The notes under the pieces were generated by a model. The model made no database searches. It worked only from the letters and a program-made list of their open reading frames with translations, and was not told the DNA's origin. Shown piece by piece: positions 49,169 through 61,251 of a DNA stretch of 64,000 nucleotides. Numbering within the stretch: position 1 is the stretch's first letter; every line of letters begins with the position of its first letter. Origin of the DNA: Castanea sativa (lineage: Eukaryota; Streptophyta; Magnoliopsida; Fagales; Fagaceae); contig NC_134022.1 of the NCBI RefSeq assembly GCF_040712315.1, positions 992,001 through 1,056,000 of the forward strand, in the 5' to 3' direction. The translations under genes were made by a program, and so were the position numbers.

Positions 49169-51795
49169 CCTATTTTTGCGACACATTTTTTACAAGTCTA
49201 ATTCGACCAAGCCCGACTTTCTTGTGGGCTAAATTCATGTATTACATTATATTTTATTCTTTTAAGTATGACCTAAGCCCCTGCAACATATTGGAAGAAA
49301 TTGAGGAAGTGTGGTTTTAAGGGTATGAGTCGGTTCCTTTCATACCTTTTGCATGAGCCCAACCCATGCGTACTACCAAGTGAGCAAGGGACACTGGTAG
49401 CACCTCTGACTCATGAAGGAGGTCTTGTACCCAAAATTTACACCTTAAAAGAGCCTTTATGCTGTGCCTAACTGTGGCCTAACCTTTCTGCTTTACCATT
49501 TTTTGGCCTAAAACATATAGCTGACCCTAAGTGGCTGGCCTTGTCTACTGCAACAACCAAATGCAGGCTCCAAGGGCTTGCCATATCTAGGAAACATCAG
49601 CCATGAATTTAGGCCACTCCATTTCCCAAATTATGTAAAAAGCAAGCCAACCCTTTTATCTAATTAAAACAAATCCGACCATAACTTGTTTGATTGAAAC
49701 CTTGGGGTCCAAACCCTCCTCTATTGACAAAAAACTAGTCACTTAGAGTACCTCGAACTCAATACAAAAGGTCTCAATCATATTCAAAATGAACTAACCA
49801 CGTTTTCCCCATAGAACTGAAACTTGAGAGCAGAAGCCCATTGAGCGAGGAAACATTCTCATAATTCTGAACATTAGGGATGGAAATATGGGTACAGGGA
49901 AATCTTCCCTCTCTTCCTCACAACCTCTCTCAATTTCCTCTTCTTGCTGACTGTGGGTTGAAATTTCGGACCTGAATTTTTTTTCTGCATTTTCTTGTAT
50001 TATAATTATGACATTTTGATTTCTCTCTTGTTAAAATACTATTAGTCTTTTGTTCATTATACATTTGGAATTTTGGGCTTGATTCTCCATAAATAAACAT
50101 TTCTAAATAACCCAAGGGGAGATTTGGGCTAATATCAAATTTTTGGCCCTTGTCGCAAAAAACGTCCCTGACAAATGTTACATCATAGTTTATAGAAAAT
50201 TCAATTAAAATGAAAATTAGATTTTGCTTTTTTTAGCTTTCCTTACAAATTAAATTGTTTAGAATTTTGTTATTATTTTTTATAGCTCTGAACTAATGAA
50301 TATATTTTTTATACAGTTTCTATTCAAATATTTGTATACGAAAATATTAAACATAACAAACTGTAATTTAGCTGAATGATCCCATACACTTATCATCATT
50401 TAATTTAAAAGATATTATTTGACCAATTTACTATTTTATTTTGTGTTGTATTTAGTAAACTTTTACAAATAATAATTGTGAATTAATATTGTATATGTAG
50501 ATTCGATAGTGATTTTTAAAATTATATACGTAATAGCAATTGATAATGCGAAGAAAATCAATAGGCTGGGTGCTTCAGATTTGAAAAGACTACTGGCCGT
50601 CTTAATGGCCTGAAAGAGAAAGAATCAATGATCAAAGGTGATTGAGGTCGCCGACCAAGAACCCTCCGATACTAAATTTAGTTTTTCTTTCTTAAATTTT
50701 AGAGTTCCAACTTTTCAAGAAATGTAAAAAACGTACCTTTGTCTAGTCTGAACGGACGTTTATATAGTGCACCCTAGAAACAATTATTAGACTTGTAATC
50801 TCCCCTATATTTGAGGAGGTTTGAGGGTTTAAGAATAACTTCCACATCTGTTTAAGAGTTACATTTTTCTCACATAACTGTTACTGGAAGTTATGCACGT
50901 GATAAAGAGTTGTAGTACTGAATCAGGAATTTTCCTAAGTGTCGAGGGTTCGTCCTGGGGTCTTCTTGACTTGCCTCCGAGGAAGGTCATTCCTCTATGG
51001 ACGACCTTCTCACGAATGAGGTTGACGGTTCCTTTGGACAAGACGAAATGGTTTTGTCACTTGATCATGCAAAGCTTGTCCAAGCATTTTCCTGCATGGA
51101 CGAGCTCCTTAAGGACGAGGTTTTTACAACCTCTGCTTTCCCGGCCTTGTCCTGGATGACCCTTATGGACGATATTGGAGTTGTATTTTATCATACCCCA
51201 TCAGCAATATAATGAAAAACTAAGCCTGACAAATATTATGATAATTGTAAGAAAACTATTTTAGTACCTCTAAATATACTGGTCAAACTATGTCCTTTAT
51301 GTTTAATAACCTAGCTAACATCAATAGCACTATCACGATTCTTCATTCTCGTGCGTAAACATGAGTTATATACTAGCAAAACATGAAAAAAGAAAGAAAA
51401 GAAAAACAAGTTATAACATGACAAAACCTTCTCAAATCATGACAATACAACAATTCAAGTAATAAGAAGTAAAAAAACAATTCAAACATAGCAATACAAC
51501 AATTAAAAAAATATAAACAACATAAATATTAAAACATAAAAGTATAAATTCAATAATACTGTGGGGGCAGAATGGTCAAAATACGCTTTTGGGTCTTGGG
51601 CCTGATTTAGAGGTATTAATCTGTCCGAGCAGAGCCTTAAAGTCCACAAGCAAGCTCTTGCTAGAATGGTTGATGGGGTCGTCCGAGGAGGGGCATCTCC
51701 TTGGCCAAGTCAAGTAAAGATCGTACGACACGTCATGATGTTTGGAAGAGAATTCTGGAAGGTCTGTTGGGTAAAGATACGTTCCACACAGCTAT
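49137..51795. repeat. Tandem duplication, unit B copy 1
   Basis: It begins in a (TA)n tract (about 49132-49163) and recurs at about 55624-58269. It contains sequence bounded by TTTTTGCGACA at 49173 and its near-inverse TGTCGCAAAAAA at 50152, perhaps the ends of a DNA transposon of about 1 kb. A GC-richer part (about 50930-51180) and a TGTGGGGGCAG start at about 51560 look like LTR sequence. No gene is seen; the open frames at 50893-51212 also occur in B copy 2 and have no known family. Confidence 0.85.
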
Positions 51796-53826
51796 ACAAG
51801 CCTCCGCCTCCGCCTCCGCGGGACGCTTTTCCCGCATTTCTCGGTGAGATCTCCGAGTTCTCATTTTCTTGCCTCCTTTTTGGTTCCCAAGAAAAAAAAA
51901 AAAAAAAGATAGAAACTTTTGAAATCGTCACATGTGAACCTAATAATAACACACAAAAAAGTTTTCATTTTTGTTCCTTTAACTGAGAGTTACAGTTGTT
52001 TTTGTGATTAGGTTACCGTTGGAGTTAAGCAGCGTGGAAACGATGATACCGTTGCACAACGCGATAGCTTCGGCGAGGCTTGTATCGAGCTTGTCCACTG
52101 ATTCTCAGAGCTGGAGTTTAGTTCCTCAAGGTACTGTCACTCTCATGTGTGCCTATTTATTTGATGCTTTCTTCATGCCCTTTTATGTATATCTTGCTTT
52201 TGAGAGAGCTTTTTGTTGAAAAAATTTGACTAGGAATTTAGTGCACACCACTTGTTTGAATGTATGTCTGTATGAATGTGTGACTTTAGGAGAAGTGTAT
52301 TAATTGAACTTCCAAATGGGTATATGTAGTCTACTCTCATTGGCCCTATTTTGGATTAAGGATTTTGCAGAGGTATGGAATTTTTATTTTTTTTTGTTTT
52401 GGAAAAACTAAGTTGGTTGGTACTGCTATTCTGTATGTTAGGGTAGATGTTGATTGTCTCAACTGAAGTTGGACCTATTGCGGTTATCTATAGTTGGGGC
52501 TATGAATCATGTTACGCCAATGTGCGATAATAAGATAGACATTTCAAGATGTTTTATAGGGTTTTTGCAGTTATCTAGGGTGTCTTCCCCCCCCCCCCCC
52601 CCTTTCTATGGGTGAATTGGATGGGAAATTCCTTGTTATGGGCAAGGTTCAATTGAGTGTTGCCACTGAATTTTATAAGGTTTCATTTGGTTAGGCATTT
52701 TGGGAGCTTAAAAGCGCTTTTTTAAACCTCAAAACTTCATTTCACAACAGCATTCGTCATAGCTTTTTTTACAAACACTTAATTAAACTCAAAACACCGT
52801 TTTGTATCCAAACACACCCTAAGAGGGGGATGGACCTTCATTATGGTATTGCTTATGCAAGGGACGAGACCATTGAAGGGAAAGTTCAAGCTATTTGCTT
52901 AATTGATGATTATGTAGGATTGTCAAATTGTAGAGTTGGGTTAGGGGCCTTAGGGGCGGAGCGGATCCCTTGAGACCCAATGCAGCTAATTTATTTTTGT
53001 TTTTCTGGGACGAATTATAGGTTGGGGTGTATGGTAAGGTTATATTGAGAAATTTCAATGTACCAGAATAGGGTATCTTCGGAGACACTATAAAAGTATT
53101 GTAAATTCTTTATTTTCTGATTGTGATTGTTTCTGCCACCCACTCCCGTGGATGTAGGCACCTTGTCTAAGCATGTAAGATTTGTGTTGATTTTCTCTCT
53201 ATTTTTCGCTGATATTGCTAAGGTCATAATTCTTCCACAGTAAGTAATCAGCAAAAACCTTGTATCAGTTATTTGGGTTGGCCTCCAACCTGCAAAATCT
53301 TCATTTGTGATGTGAACGGCAACATAAGATCAATTGGCCAATTGAAGGAAGGAAAGCATCACATTCACTGGGTGTTTGTCCCTGATAAACATAGATGATG
53401 TAGGCAACCAATATAATTGGCTAAGCTTAATGGAAACAGGAAAATAGATAGCAGATGAGGGGGGCCAATTATCTAATATTCAACCTACACATTTTTGCCC
53501 CCCCCCCCCCCCCCCCCAAAAAAAAGGATTCTTGCTTGTGAAACAATTATGTATGCTTAATATGATCTAGTTCTGATCACATGTATGTGTGTTGACAACA
53601 ATATATGCACAGTATTATGTTTCTTGTGATACTCTTTTTTGAATTGGTAAAAGATTCACGCACCCAATGGATCTTCCATGACCTCAGCCTCCAACCAATT
53701 ATTATGGGACAAGGGCGTGAGAATTGATCTATAGCTCATTGGTATAACGATATGTTTCTTATGATAATTTCAACTCATTAAATAATCCATTTTGTCCATA
53801 TTGCAGGTATATCAATGCCTTTATGA
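51796..53826 (+). pseudogene. NFD6-like gene, truncated second copy
   Basis: Only the last 48 bases of exon 1 remain (51796-51843), joined directly to unit B; the start codon, presequence and promoter are absent. Exon 2 (52012-52130) and exon 3 (53807-53826, ending TTATGA) are present with intact splice borders. Exon 2 has at least one substitution, a Val codon changed to GTA/Ile-free silent or Ser-adjacent difference near 52083 (TTGTTTCG versus TTGTATCG), altering the predicted residue. Without a start it cannot make the same protein unless transcription begins in unit B. Confidence 0.85.
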
Positions 53827-55602
53827 CAGAGTCTGGTGGCAGCAAGTTCATATTCTAGGCGGCATTTCTGCTTGAGGGCAATTTTATTTTGTTCTGACTT
53901 TTGAGGCCTCTATTGTACTTAGATTGCTTCATTCATCTTCATCCGTTTTTATACTGTTTTTGAATGTCAATTACCAGGAGAGCCTGGATGAGTTTTTGTT
54001 AACCATGGTTAAGTATACTTTGTTCTGTATGCCTAGCAAAGTAGTCTATAGCTTTGCTCTCTTGTTATTTAGATATATTTACAATTTCCATGTGGCACAT
54101 TGCAGGTGACTTATCTTTTCCATTTGATAAGCTGATCTGACTCTAGCAAACTCATTTAATTAGTTATTGTTATCTTTAAAACTCTAAAAAGAATTTATGT
54201 TTTTTTAGGCAATTGGGATATCTCTTTTTATGGCGGCCAGCTATGTGTTTTGGGAGAAATTTCCATGTCAATGAGAGAGATAGGCTATATTTGGATCCCA
54301 CATCACTCATATCTCAATTCTTATTCCTCAAAACTCATTCTCATATCTCATATCTGATATCTATTTCCCTATTTTCTTTTAACTCACTCCACAGTGTGTT
54401 TGGCATCAGAATTCCCCTTAGTTTTCAGTTTGAAAAAAGCAATTCTAACTCATTTTTGTGCAGCCCATTAGTCAGAACAGCCACTACCAGAGGATGAAGA
54501 AGATGAAACCCACACACCAACAGTAAAACATTCCACCCATCGCAACAAACCCAAAACTCAGCTCTATCACCACTGCCACCAACAGCAAACCTAGAACCCA
54601 CTACCATTGACACCACCAACGGCCACAACCAAAATAAAAATCTCTAACTACCAAATGAAAATACAACCATCATCCACACCACAAAAAGAAAAAAGCATCA
54701 GCCATCAATACCACCGCCAACGACCACACAAACCTACCTCCATAACAACTCAGGCCTTAAACCACCCACTTCCTATTCGAGGCGGATATTTTTCCCCGCC
54801 CCATTCTAGTGGTTCCCACAGGTTCCCATCTTGCCACACCCAATTTTTTTATACATATAATTTATTAAAAGTTTATTTTGAATGCATTAATTAAAACTCA
54901 TCTATATATACTAGCATTTGAGCACGCGCTAACACGCGTATTCAGAGGCTCTTCTATTTTTTTAGGTAAAGGTTAATAATTTGCATCTATTACAATTTAG
55001 AATTATTTTTTTTTTCAAACAAATAAAAAGGATAAACTTTTAAGATAAACAATAACTGTAATTTCTTTTTTGAACGTGAATGAAAAAATAAATCCTAAAT
55101 TTTAAGAGTTGTTTTTTTGAATTCAAAATGAAATTTAGAAATATATATTTTTATTTTTCAAACAAATAATATGGATAAACTTTTGAGATAAACAGTAATT
55201 TATTTTTTAAATGTGAAGGGAAGACAATTCTAAATTTTAGGAGTTCTTTTTTAAAATTCAAAATGAAATTTATTATTTGCCATTTATGAACCTATTTCTA
55301 AATGAAGTTACCCTTTATTACTGAAGGTATTTTTTAACCACATAAAAGTCCAATTGAAAGAGGTGAATCCTCTTTTATATATATATATATATTAATAGGT
55401 AAAGCTGAGAAAAAATTCTATTGGAATTCAATTAAAGTTTAATTTTGTGCCACGTGTCTCATCTAATTTAAGTTTTTTTAATTTTTGTGTCAAATAAGTT
55501 AATTTAGTAGAAAACAAGAAGTTCAATATAAATAAACCATAAAACACCTCATCATATAATTAAAAAACAATTCAAAATTATAAGTCATTTATGTAATATA
55601 CG
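51796..55602. repeat. Tandem duplication, unit A copy 2
   Basis: It is the near-identical copy of 37831-41676, in the same order and orientation. The left junction (GCTATACAAGCC) joins the end of unit B to the middle of NFD6-like exon 1. The right end passes into unit B copy 2 through only about 20 bases (GTCCATTACTAACTAGGTTA), where copy 1 has the caulimovirid insertion. It holds poly(C) runs at 52587-52602 and 53498-53517 and a Helitron-like fragment at about 54905-55395. Confidence 0.9.
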
Positions 55603-55623
55603 GTCCATTACTAACTAGGTTAT

Positions 55624-58269
55624 ATATATATATTATACCTATTTTCGCGACACATTTTTTACAAGTCCAATTCGACCAAGCCCGACTTTCTTGTGGGCTA
55701 AATTCATGTATTACAGTATATTTTATTCTTTTAAGCATGACCCAAGGCCATGCAACATATTGGGAGAAATTGATGAAGTGTGGTTTTAAGGGTATGGGTC
55801 GGTTCCTTTCAGACCTTTGCATGTGCCTAGCCCATGTGTATTACCAAGTGGGCAAGGGACACTGGTAGCACCTCTGACTCATGAAGGAGGTATTGTACCC
55901 AAAATTTACACCTTAAAAAAGCCTTTATGCTCTGACTGACTGTGGCCTAACCTTTTTGCTTTACCATTTTTTGGCTTAAAACATATAGTTGATCCTAAGT
56001 GGCTGGCCTTGTCTACTGCAACAACCAAATGCATACTTCAAGGGCCTGCCATGTCTAGGAAACATCAGCCATGAATTTAGGCCACTCCATTTCCCAAATT
56101 ATGCAAAAAGCAAGCCAATCCTCTTATCCAATTAAAACAAATCTGACCATAACTTGTTTGATTGAAACCTTGGGGTCCAAAGCCTCCTCTATTAACAAAA
56201 AACTAGTCACTTAGAGTACCTCAAACTCAATACAAAAGGTCCCAATCAGATTCAAAATGAACTAACCACGTTTTCCCCATAGAACTGAAACTTGAGAGCA
56301 ATAGCCCATTGAGCAAGGAAACATTCTCACAATTCTGAACATTAGGGATGGAAATATGGGTACAGAAAAATCTTCCCTCTCTTCCTCACAACCTCTTTCA
56401 ATTTCCTCTTCTCGCTGACTGTGAGTTGAAATTTTGGACCTGTATACTTTTTCTGCATTTTCTTGTATTATAATTATGATATTTTGATTTCTCTCTTGTT
56501 AAAACATTATTAGCCTTTTGTTCATTATACATTTGAAATTTTGGGCTTGATTCTCCATAAATAAACATTTCTAAATAACCCAAGGGGAGATTTGGGCTAA
56601 TATCACATTTTTAGCACTTGTCGCAAAAAACATGCCTGACAAATATTAAATCATAGTTTATATAAAATTCAATTAAAATCAAAATTGGATTTTGCTTTAG
56701 TTAGCTTTCCATACAAATTAAATTGTTTAGAATTTTGTTATTATTTTTTATAGCTCTGAACTAATGAATATATTTTTTATACAGTTTCTATTCAAATATT
56801 TGTATACGAAGATATTAAACATAACAAACTGTAATTGAGCTGAACGATCCCATACACCTATCTCCATTTAATTTAAAAGATATTATTTAACCAATTTACT
56901 ATTTTATTTTGTGTTGTATTTAGTAAACTTTCACAAATAATAATTGTGAATTAATATTGTATATGTAGATTCGATAGTGATTTTTAAAATTATATACGTA
57001 ATAGCAATTGATGATGCGAAGAAAGTCAATAGGCTGGGTGCTTCGGATTTGAAATGACTACTGGCTGTCTTAATGGCCTGAAAGAGAAAGAATCAATGAT
57101 CAAAGGTGACCGGTGTCGCCGGCCAAGAACCCTTCGATGCCAAATTTAGTTTTTCTTTCTTAAATTTTAGAGTTCCAACTTTTCAAGAAATGTAAAAAAC
57201 GTACCTTTGTCTAGTCTGAATGGACGTTTATATAGTGCACCCTAGAAACAATTATTAGACTTGTAATCTCCCCTATATTTGAGGAGGTTTGAGGGTTTAA
57301 GAATAACTTTTACAACTGTTTAGGAGTTACATTTTTCTCACATAACTGTCACTGGAAGTTATGCATGTAATAAAGAGTTGTAGTACCGAATCAAGAATTT
57401 TCCTAAGTGTCGAGGGTTCGTCCTGGGTTCTTCCTGACTTGCCTCCGAGGAAGGTTGTTCCTCTATGGACGACCTTCTCACGAATGAGGTTGACGGTTCC
57501 TTTGGACAAGACGAAACTGTTTTGTCACTTGATCATGCAAAGCTTGTCCAAACATTTTCCTGCATGGATGACCTCCTTAAGGACGAGGTTTTTACAACCT
57601 CTGCTTTCCCGGTCTTGTCTTGGACGACCCTCATGGACGATATTGGAGTTGTATTTTATCATACCCCATCAGCAACATAATGAAAAACTTAGCGTAACAA
57701 ATATTATGATAATTGTAAGAAAAAACTATTTTAGTACCTCCAAATATACTGGTCAAACTATATCCTTTATGTTTAATAACCTAGCTAACACCAATAGCAC
57801 CATCACGATTCTTCATTCTCGTGCGTAAGCATGAGTTACATACTAGTAAAACATGAAAAGAAAATAAAAGAAAAGAAAAACAAGTTATAACATGACAAAA
57901 CCTTCTCAAATCATAACAATACAACAATTCAAGTAATAAGACGTACAAAAACAATTCAAATATAGCAATACAACAATTAAAAAATATAAACAACATAAAT
58001 ATTAAAACATAAAAGTATAAATTCAATAATACTGTGGGGGCAGAATGGTCAAAATACGCTTTTGGGCCTTGGGCCTGATTTAGAGGTATTAACCTGTTCG
58101 AGCAGAGCCTTAAAGTCCACAAGCAAGCTCTTGCTAGAAAGGTTGATGGGGTCGTCCGAGGAGGGGCATCTCCTGGGCCAAGTCAAGTAAAGATCGTACG
58201 ACACGTCATGATGTTTGGAAGAGAATTCTGGAAGCTCTGTTGGGTAAAGATACGTTCCACACAGCTATA
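55624..58269. repeat. Tandem duplication, unit B copy 2
   Basis: It matches 49137-51795 base for base apart from scattered substitutions and small indels. The (TA)n tract is much shorter here. At 58269 the copy continues into unique sequence (GAGAGGAAGAACGC), whereas copy 1 breaks into NFD6-like exon 1 at the same point (ACAGCTATA), which marks the duplication breakpoint. Confidence 0.85.
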
Positions 58270-60680
58270 GAGAGGAAGAACGCATGAGAAATATCATGGA
58301 AAAAACTGTTACCACTGCATTAAAGACTCTGCACCTACCCTTCTTATAAAAAACTTATAAAAGCATTTTTTAATTGTTTAAATATCAACAGGGTGGATGT
58401 AGGGTGTGTGTGGGGGAAAATGTTAACCCCCATCCTTGCCCTATGTGTTATGCGGGGCAAGTAAAACCCGTCCATTAACGGCAGGTGAGGATTTAAATTA
58501 CCATCCCTAGTTATGTGGGCATGGGTTTTGTGACTTGCTGTGAGATGGTTTGGGGTTTCAGTTTCCTATTTGTTGGATTAGATGAAGAGAGAAAGAGAGT
58601 GAAATGAATAGTGTTTATTGTGATATGAAAGATAAGAGATGAAAAGTAGAATGAGTTGTAAGATGACGTGTTAAAGTAAATAAAGTAATTTTTTGGGTGT
58701 TAAAATGAGGTTTTTTTTTTTTTTTTACAACCCCATATACAAATACTCTTTAGTGTTGGTGCATGTGAATAAATTAGCTTAAAAAAAAAAATTGGGTTTA
58801 TAAGCTTAAATTGAGGTTAAAAAAAGAAGAAGAAAAGAAAGTAAAGATTCCTGTTAGGGTGCAGTGACGGTTCTAGGAATGTTTCTCAGGGTGTTCTTGG
58901 GGAGGCTTGCTCTGTTACAAATTTTTTTCTTCGAATTCTCTGTTACAATTTTTTATTTTTTATAATGTAGTTCAAATTTTTTTTAGCCTTTTCTTTTTGC
59001 TTGAAAGCAATTTTATGAATATCGTTTTAGACCCTGTTTTGGTTTGTTTAGAAGAATGGAATATTTCGGTACTACTCTATTTCGACGTACCGTTTCAGGG
59101 TGTTTGGGGGTTTCTAAAAAAAATTAAAAATAATATATATTTATATTTTCTTATACAACATATAATTATTGATCCAAATAAGTAAACCTCAAATAAAACA
59201 AATCATTTAGTTTTTCTTTTTTGACACTTAAATAATTTAGTTATTACATAACAATTACTGCTTTAGAATATTAAAACATAAATATGTAATTAAATAATGA
59301 AAAACAACAAAAAAAAATAGTACAATAAAAGTGTATATATGTATATTATATTGGGAAGAGGCAAGACTGAATAAATAAGTTTGAAATCAAACTCTTTTAT
59401 GAGCCTTTTGAGTTTTGTCATTTCCATAGCTTTGTCACATGGGTGGGGTTAGCAAGCTAAGAGTCTAAAAGACAGACTAAAGAAAAAACTTGACAAAACA
59501 AAAATTAGAATAAAAAAGGAAAAAAGAGGCAGACTAGAAGAGTGTTTGAGACGAAGCAAAGAAGAAGAAAAGGAAGAAGAAGAAGAAGAAGGGTAGACCT
59601 TTGCGATGGCTAAATTTGTTTTTTAGGCGTTTGATGCAGGTAATGACATGTTGTGCTGACGAGTAGGGGTGTGCAAAATATCCCCTTAACCCGCCAACCT
59701 GCCCAACACGCACTCGACCCTCTAGCCTTGTGCGAGTCGTTAAGTTAGGCGGTTTGGGTTGGGCGGGTTAGACCCCCAAAATTACGGATTGGATTGGGTT
59801 ATGGATTAAAAAATTGCCAACCCGTTCCAACCCGATCGCCCACTTAATTATACATGCATAAAAAAAATATTAGTTTAGATTGCTAAGTATTTAAAGTTGA
59901 TCAATTCACCTAATAAATTTTTACAACTAATCAATAATAAATTCCCTAAACAAAACTAGCCTTCACAAAATTCTTTAAACAAAATCTAAAAAGTCAACAT
60001 TGAAACCCCATCTCTATCTACCACCCATCTAATTTACTTCAGCCGTACGTACAGTATAAACTTTATGGCTCTAGGTCTCACTTTTTCTTTTCACCTTTTA
60101 CTTTTGGCTTTCACCTTTTTCCTACCTCTTTCTTCTTTAACTTTTTTGTAGCCTATTTCTTATTATTTAAATTTTTCACCGATAATCACAAAGGTACGTA
60201 ATTGCGTTATTATCTTCTATTGTTTAAATATTTTTTGTCTTTTTTATTTCGGTTTATGTCATTTGATCCATTTATATATTATAAAATGTAATATAATATT
60301 ACAAGTAAAGTCATTTTGGCAAGTAGGTTCATTGTATATTCAAGTTAAATATGTTATATATTACATAAGAATACAATTCATCTAATTCTTTGTCTTTGTT
60401 TATTATTTTTTAAACCTTGATGTGACTTTAAAAATGTTAAAACTTTAAGTTCGTTGATTTAATTTTCCTAAATTGTAAAATAGCCTACTATTTTTAATTT
60501 CCTAAGGCTGTGCTAATAGGATGATGCAAAATTATGGTTTAGAGAAGGCGGTAGACGTAGGCAATGTGTTCAAAAAAATGAAAGGCAATCGGAGTTCCAT
60601 GTGTTGTATTGATTCAAAATATGAAAGCACCACCGCGCCAAGATAGATAAAGACCCCACCAGCCAATCAAAACAGTCCAT
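58270..60680. other. Gene-free transposon-rich spacer
   Basis: Pieces recognised are a T run (58710-58726), a GAA-rich run (about 59565-59592), and a TAGGGGTGTGCAAAA start (59664) followed by Asn-Pro-like CCAACCCG repeats on both strands, typical of one end of hAT-type elements. The matching second end was not found. No gene is supported; the open frame at 58907-59185 is AT-rich noise. Confidence 0.4.
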
Positions 60681-60897
60681 TTTGGTGCACACCTTCCCAG
60701 GACACTCACTCTCCTCACCTTTTACGTGGGATCTCTCAAGTGAGACTTTTGAGTTGAGACTTGAGAGTAGTCACCACCAGTCACCCCCTGACCCCCCCCC
60801 TCTTTCTCTCACCCAAACTTTAAAAAAAAACATAAAAAAAAAAAAATCCTCACGCGGTCCTAGAGTCTAACTTATCCCACCACCCCCTCCTCCCTAT

Positions 60898-61251
60898 ACG
60901 GCGTCGTTCACCGATCCCGGCTCGACACGTCAATTTAAAAATATTATATAAAAAACCTCTCTCTCTGATTCACTCTCTCTCTCTCTCTCTCTAGATTTTC
61001 TTCTCGAAAATCAGAATTTGAATTCCTGGAAAAGAAATTCAATACAATATTCCGCGGAATCTGAAATCCTACTGCTCCTGACTCCTGAGTGAGTGACGAA
61101 GAATAACAAGAAGAAGAAATGAGCGATCAACAAGTCACTTAGTTAGGTTAGTTAGGTCGGTCTCTCTCCTTCTCTCGCGCTGATCTGATCTCGCGGAATT
61201 CACCTCGAAAAAACGATTCCGCGAGGGAGAGAGATTTATAAGAACGAAACG
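60898..61251 (+). promoter_or_regulatory. EDR2-like core promoter and 5' leader with short uORF
   Basis: A TATA box (TATATAAAAA, 60945-60954) is followed by (CT)n tracts (about 60957-60995), a common plant start-site layout; ACGGCGTCGTT lies upstream at 60899-60909. The leader before the main ATG holds a uORF at 61119-61142 (MSDQQVT, stop TAG) 109 bases before the start, which could lower translation. The transcription start is inferred, not seen. Confidence 0.6.

Noticed and set aside
51796..53826. Second functional NFD6-like gene
   Set aside because: It lacks the start codon, presequence and original promoter.
54213..54894. Open frames conserved in both A copies (also 40301-40861)
   Set aside because: They are conserved only because the segment is duplicated; low-complexity Pro/Thr/His content and no start context.
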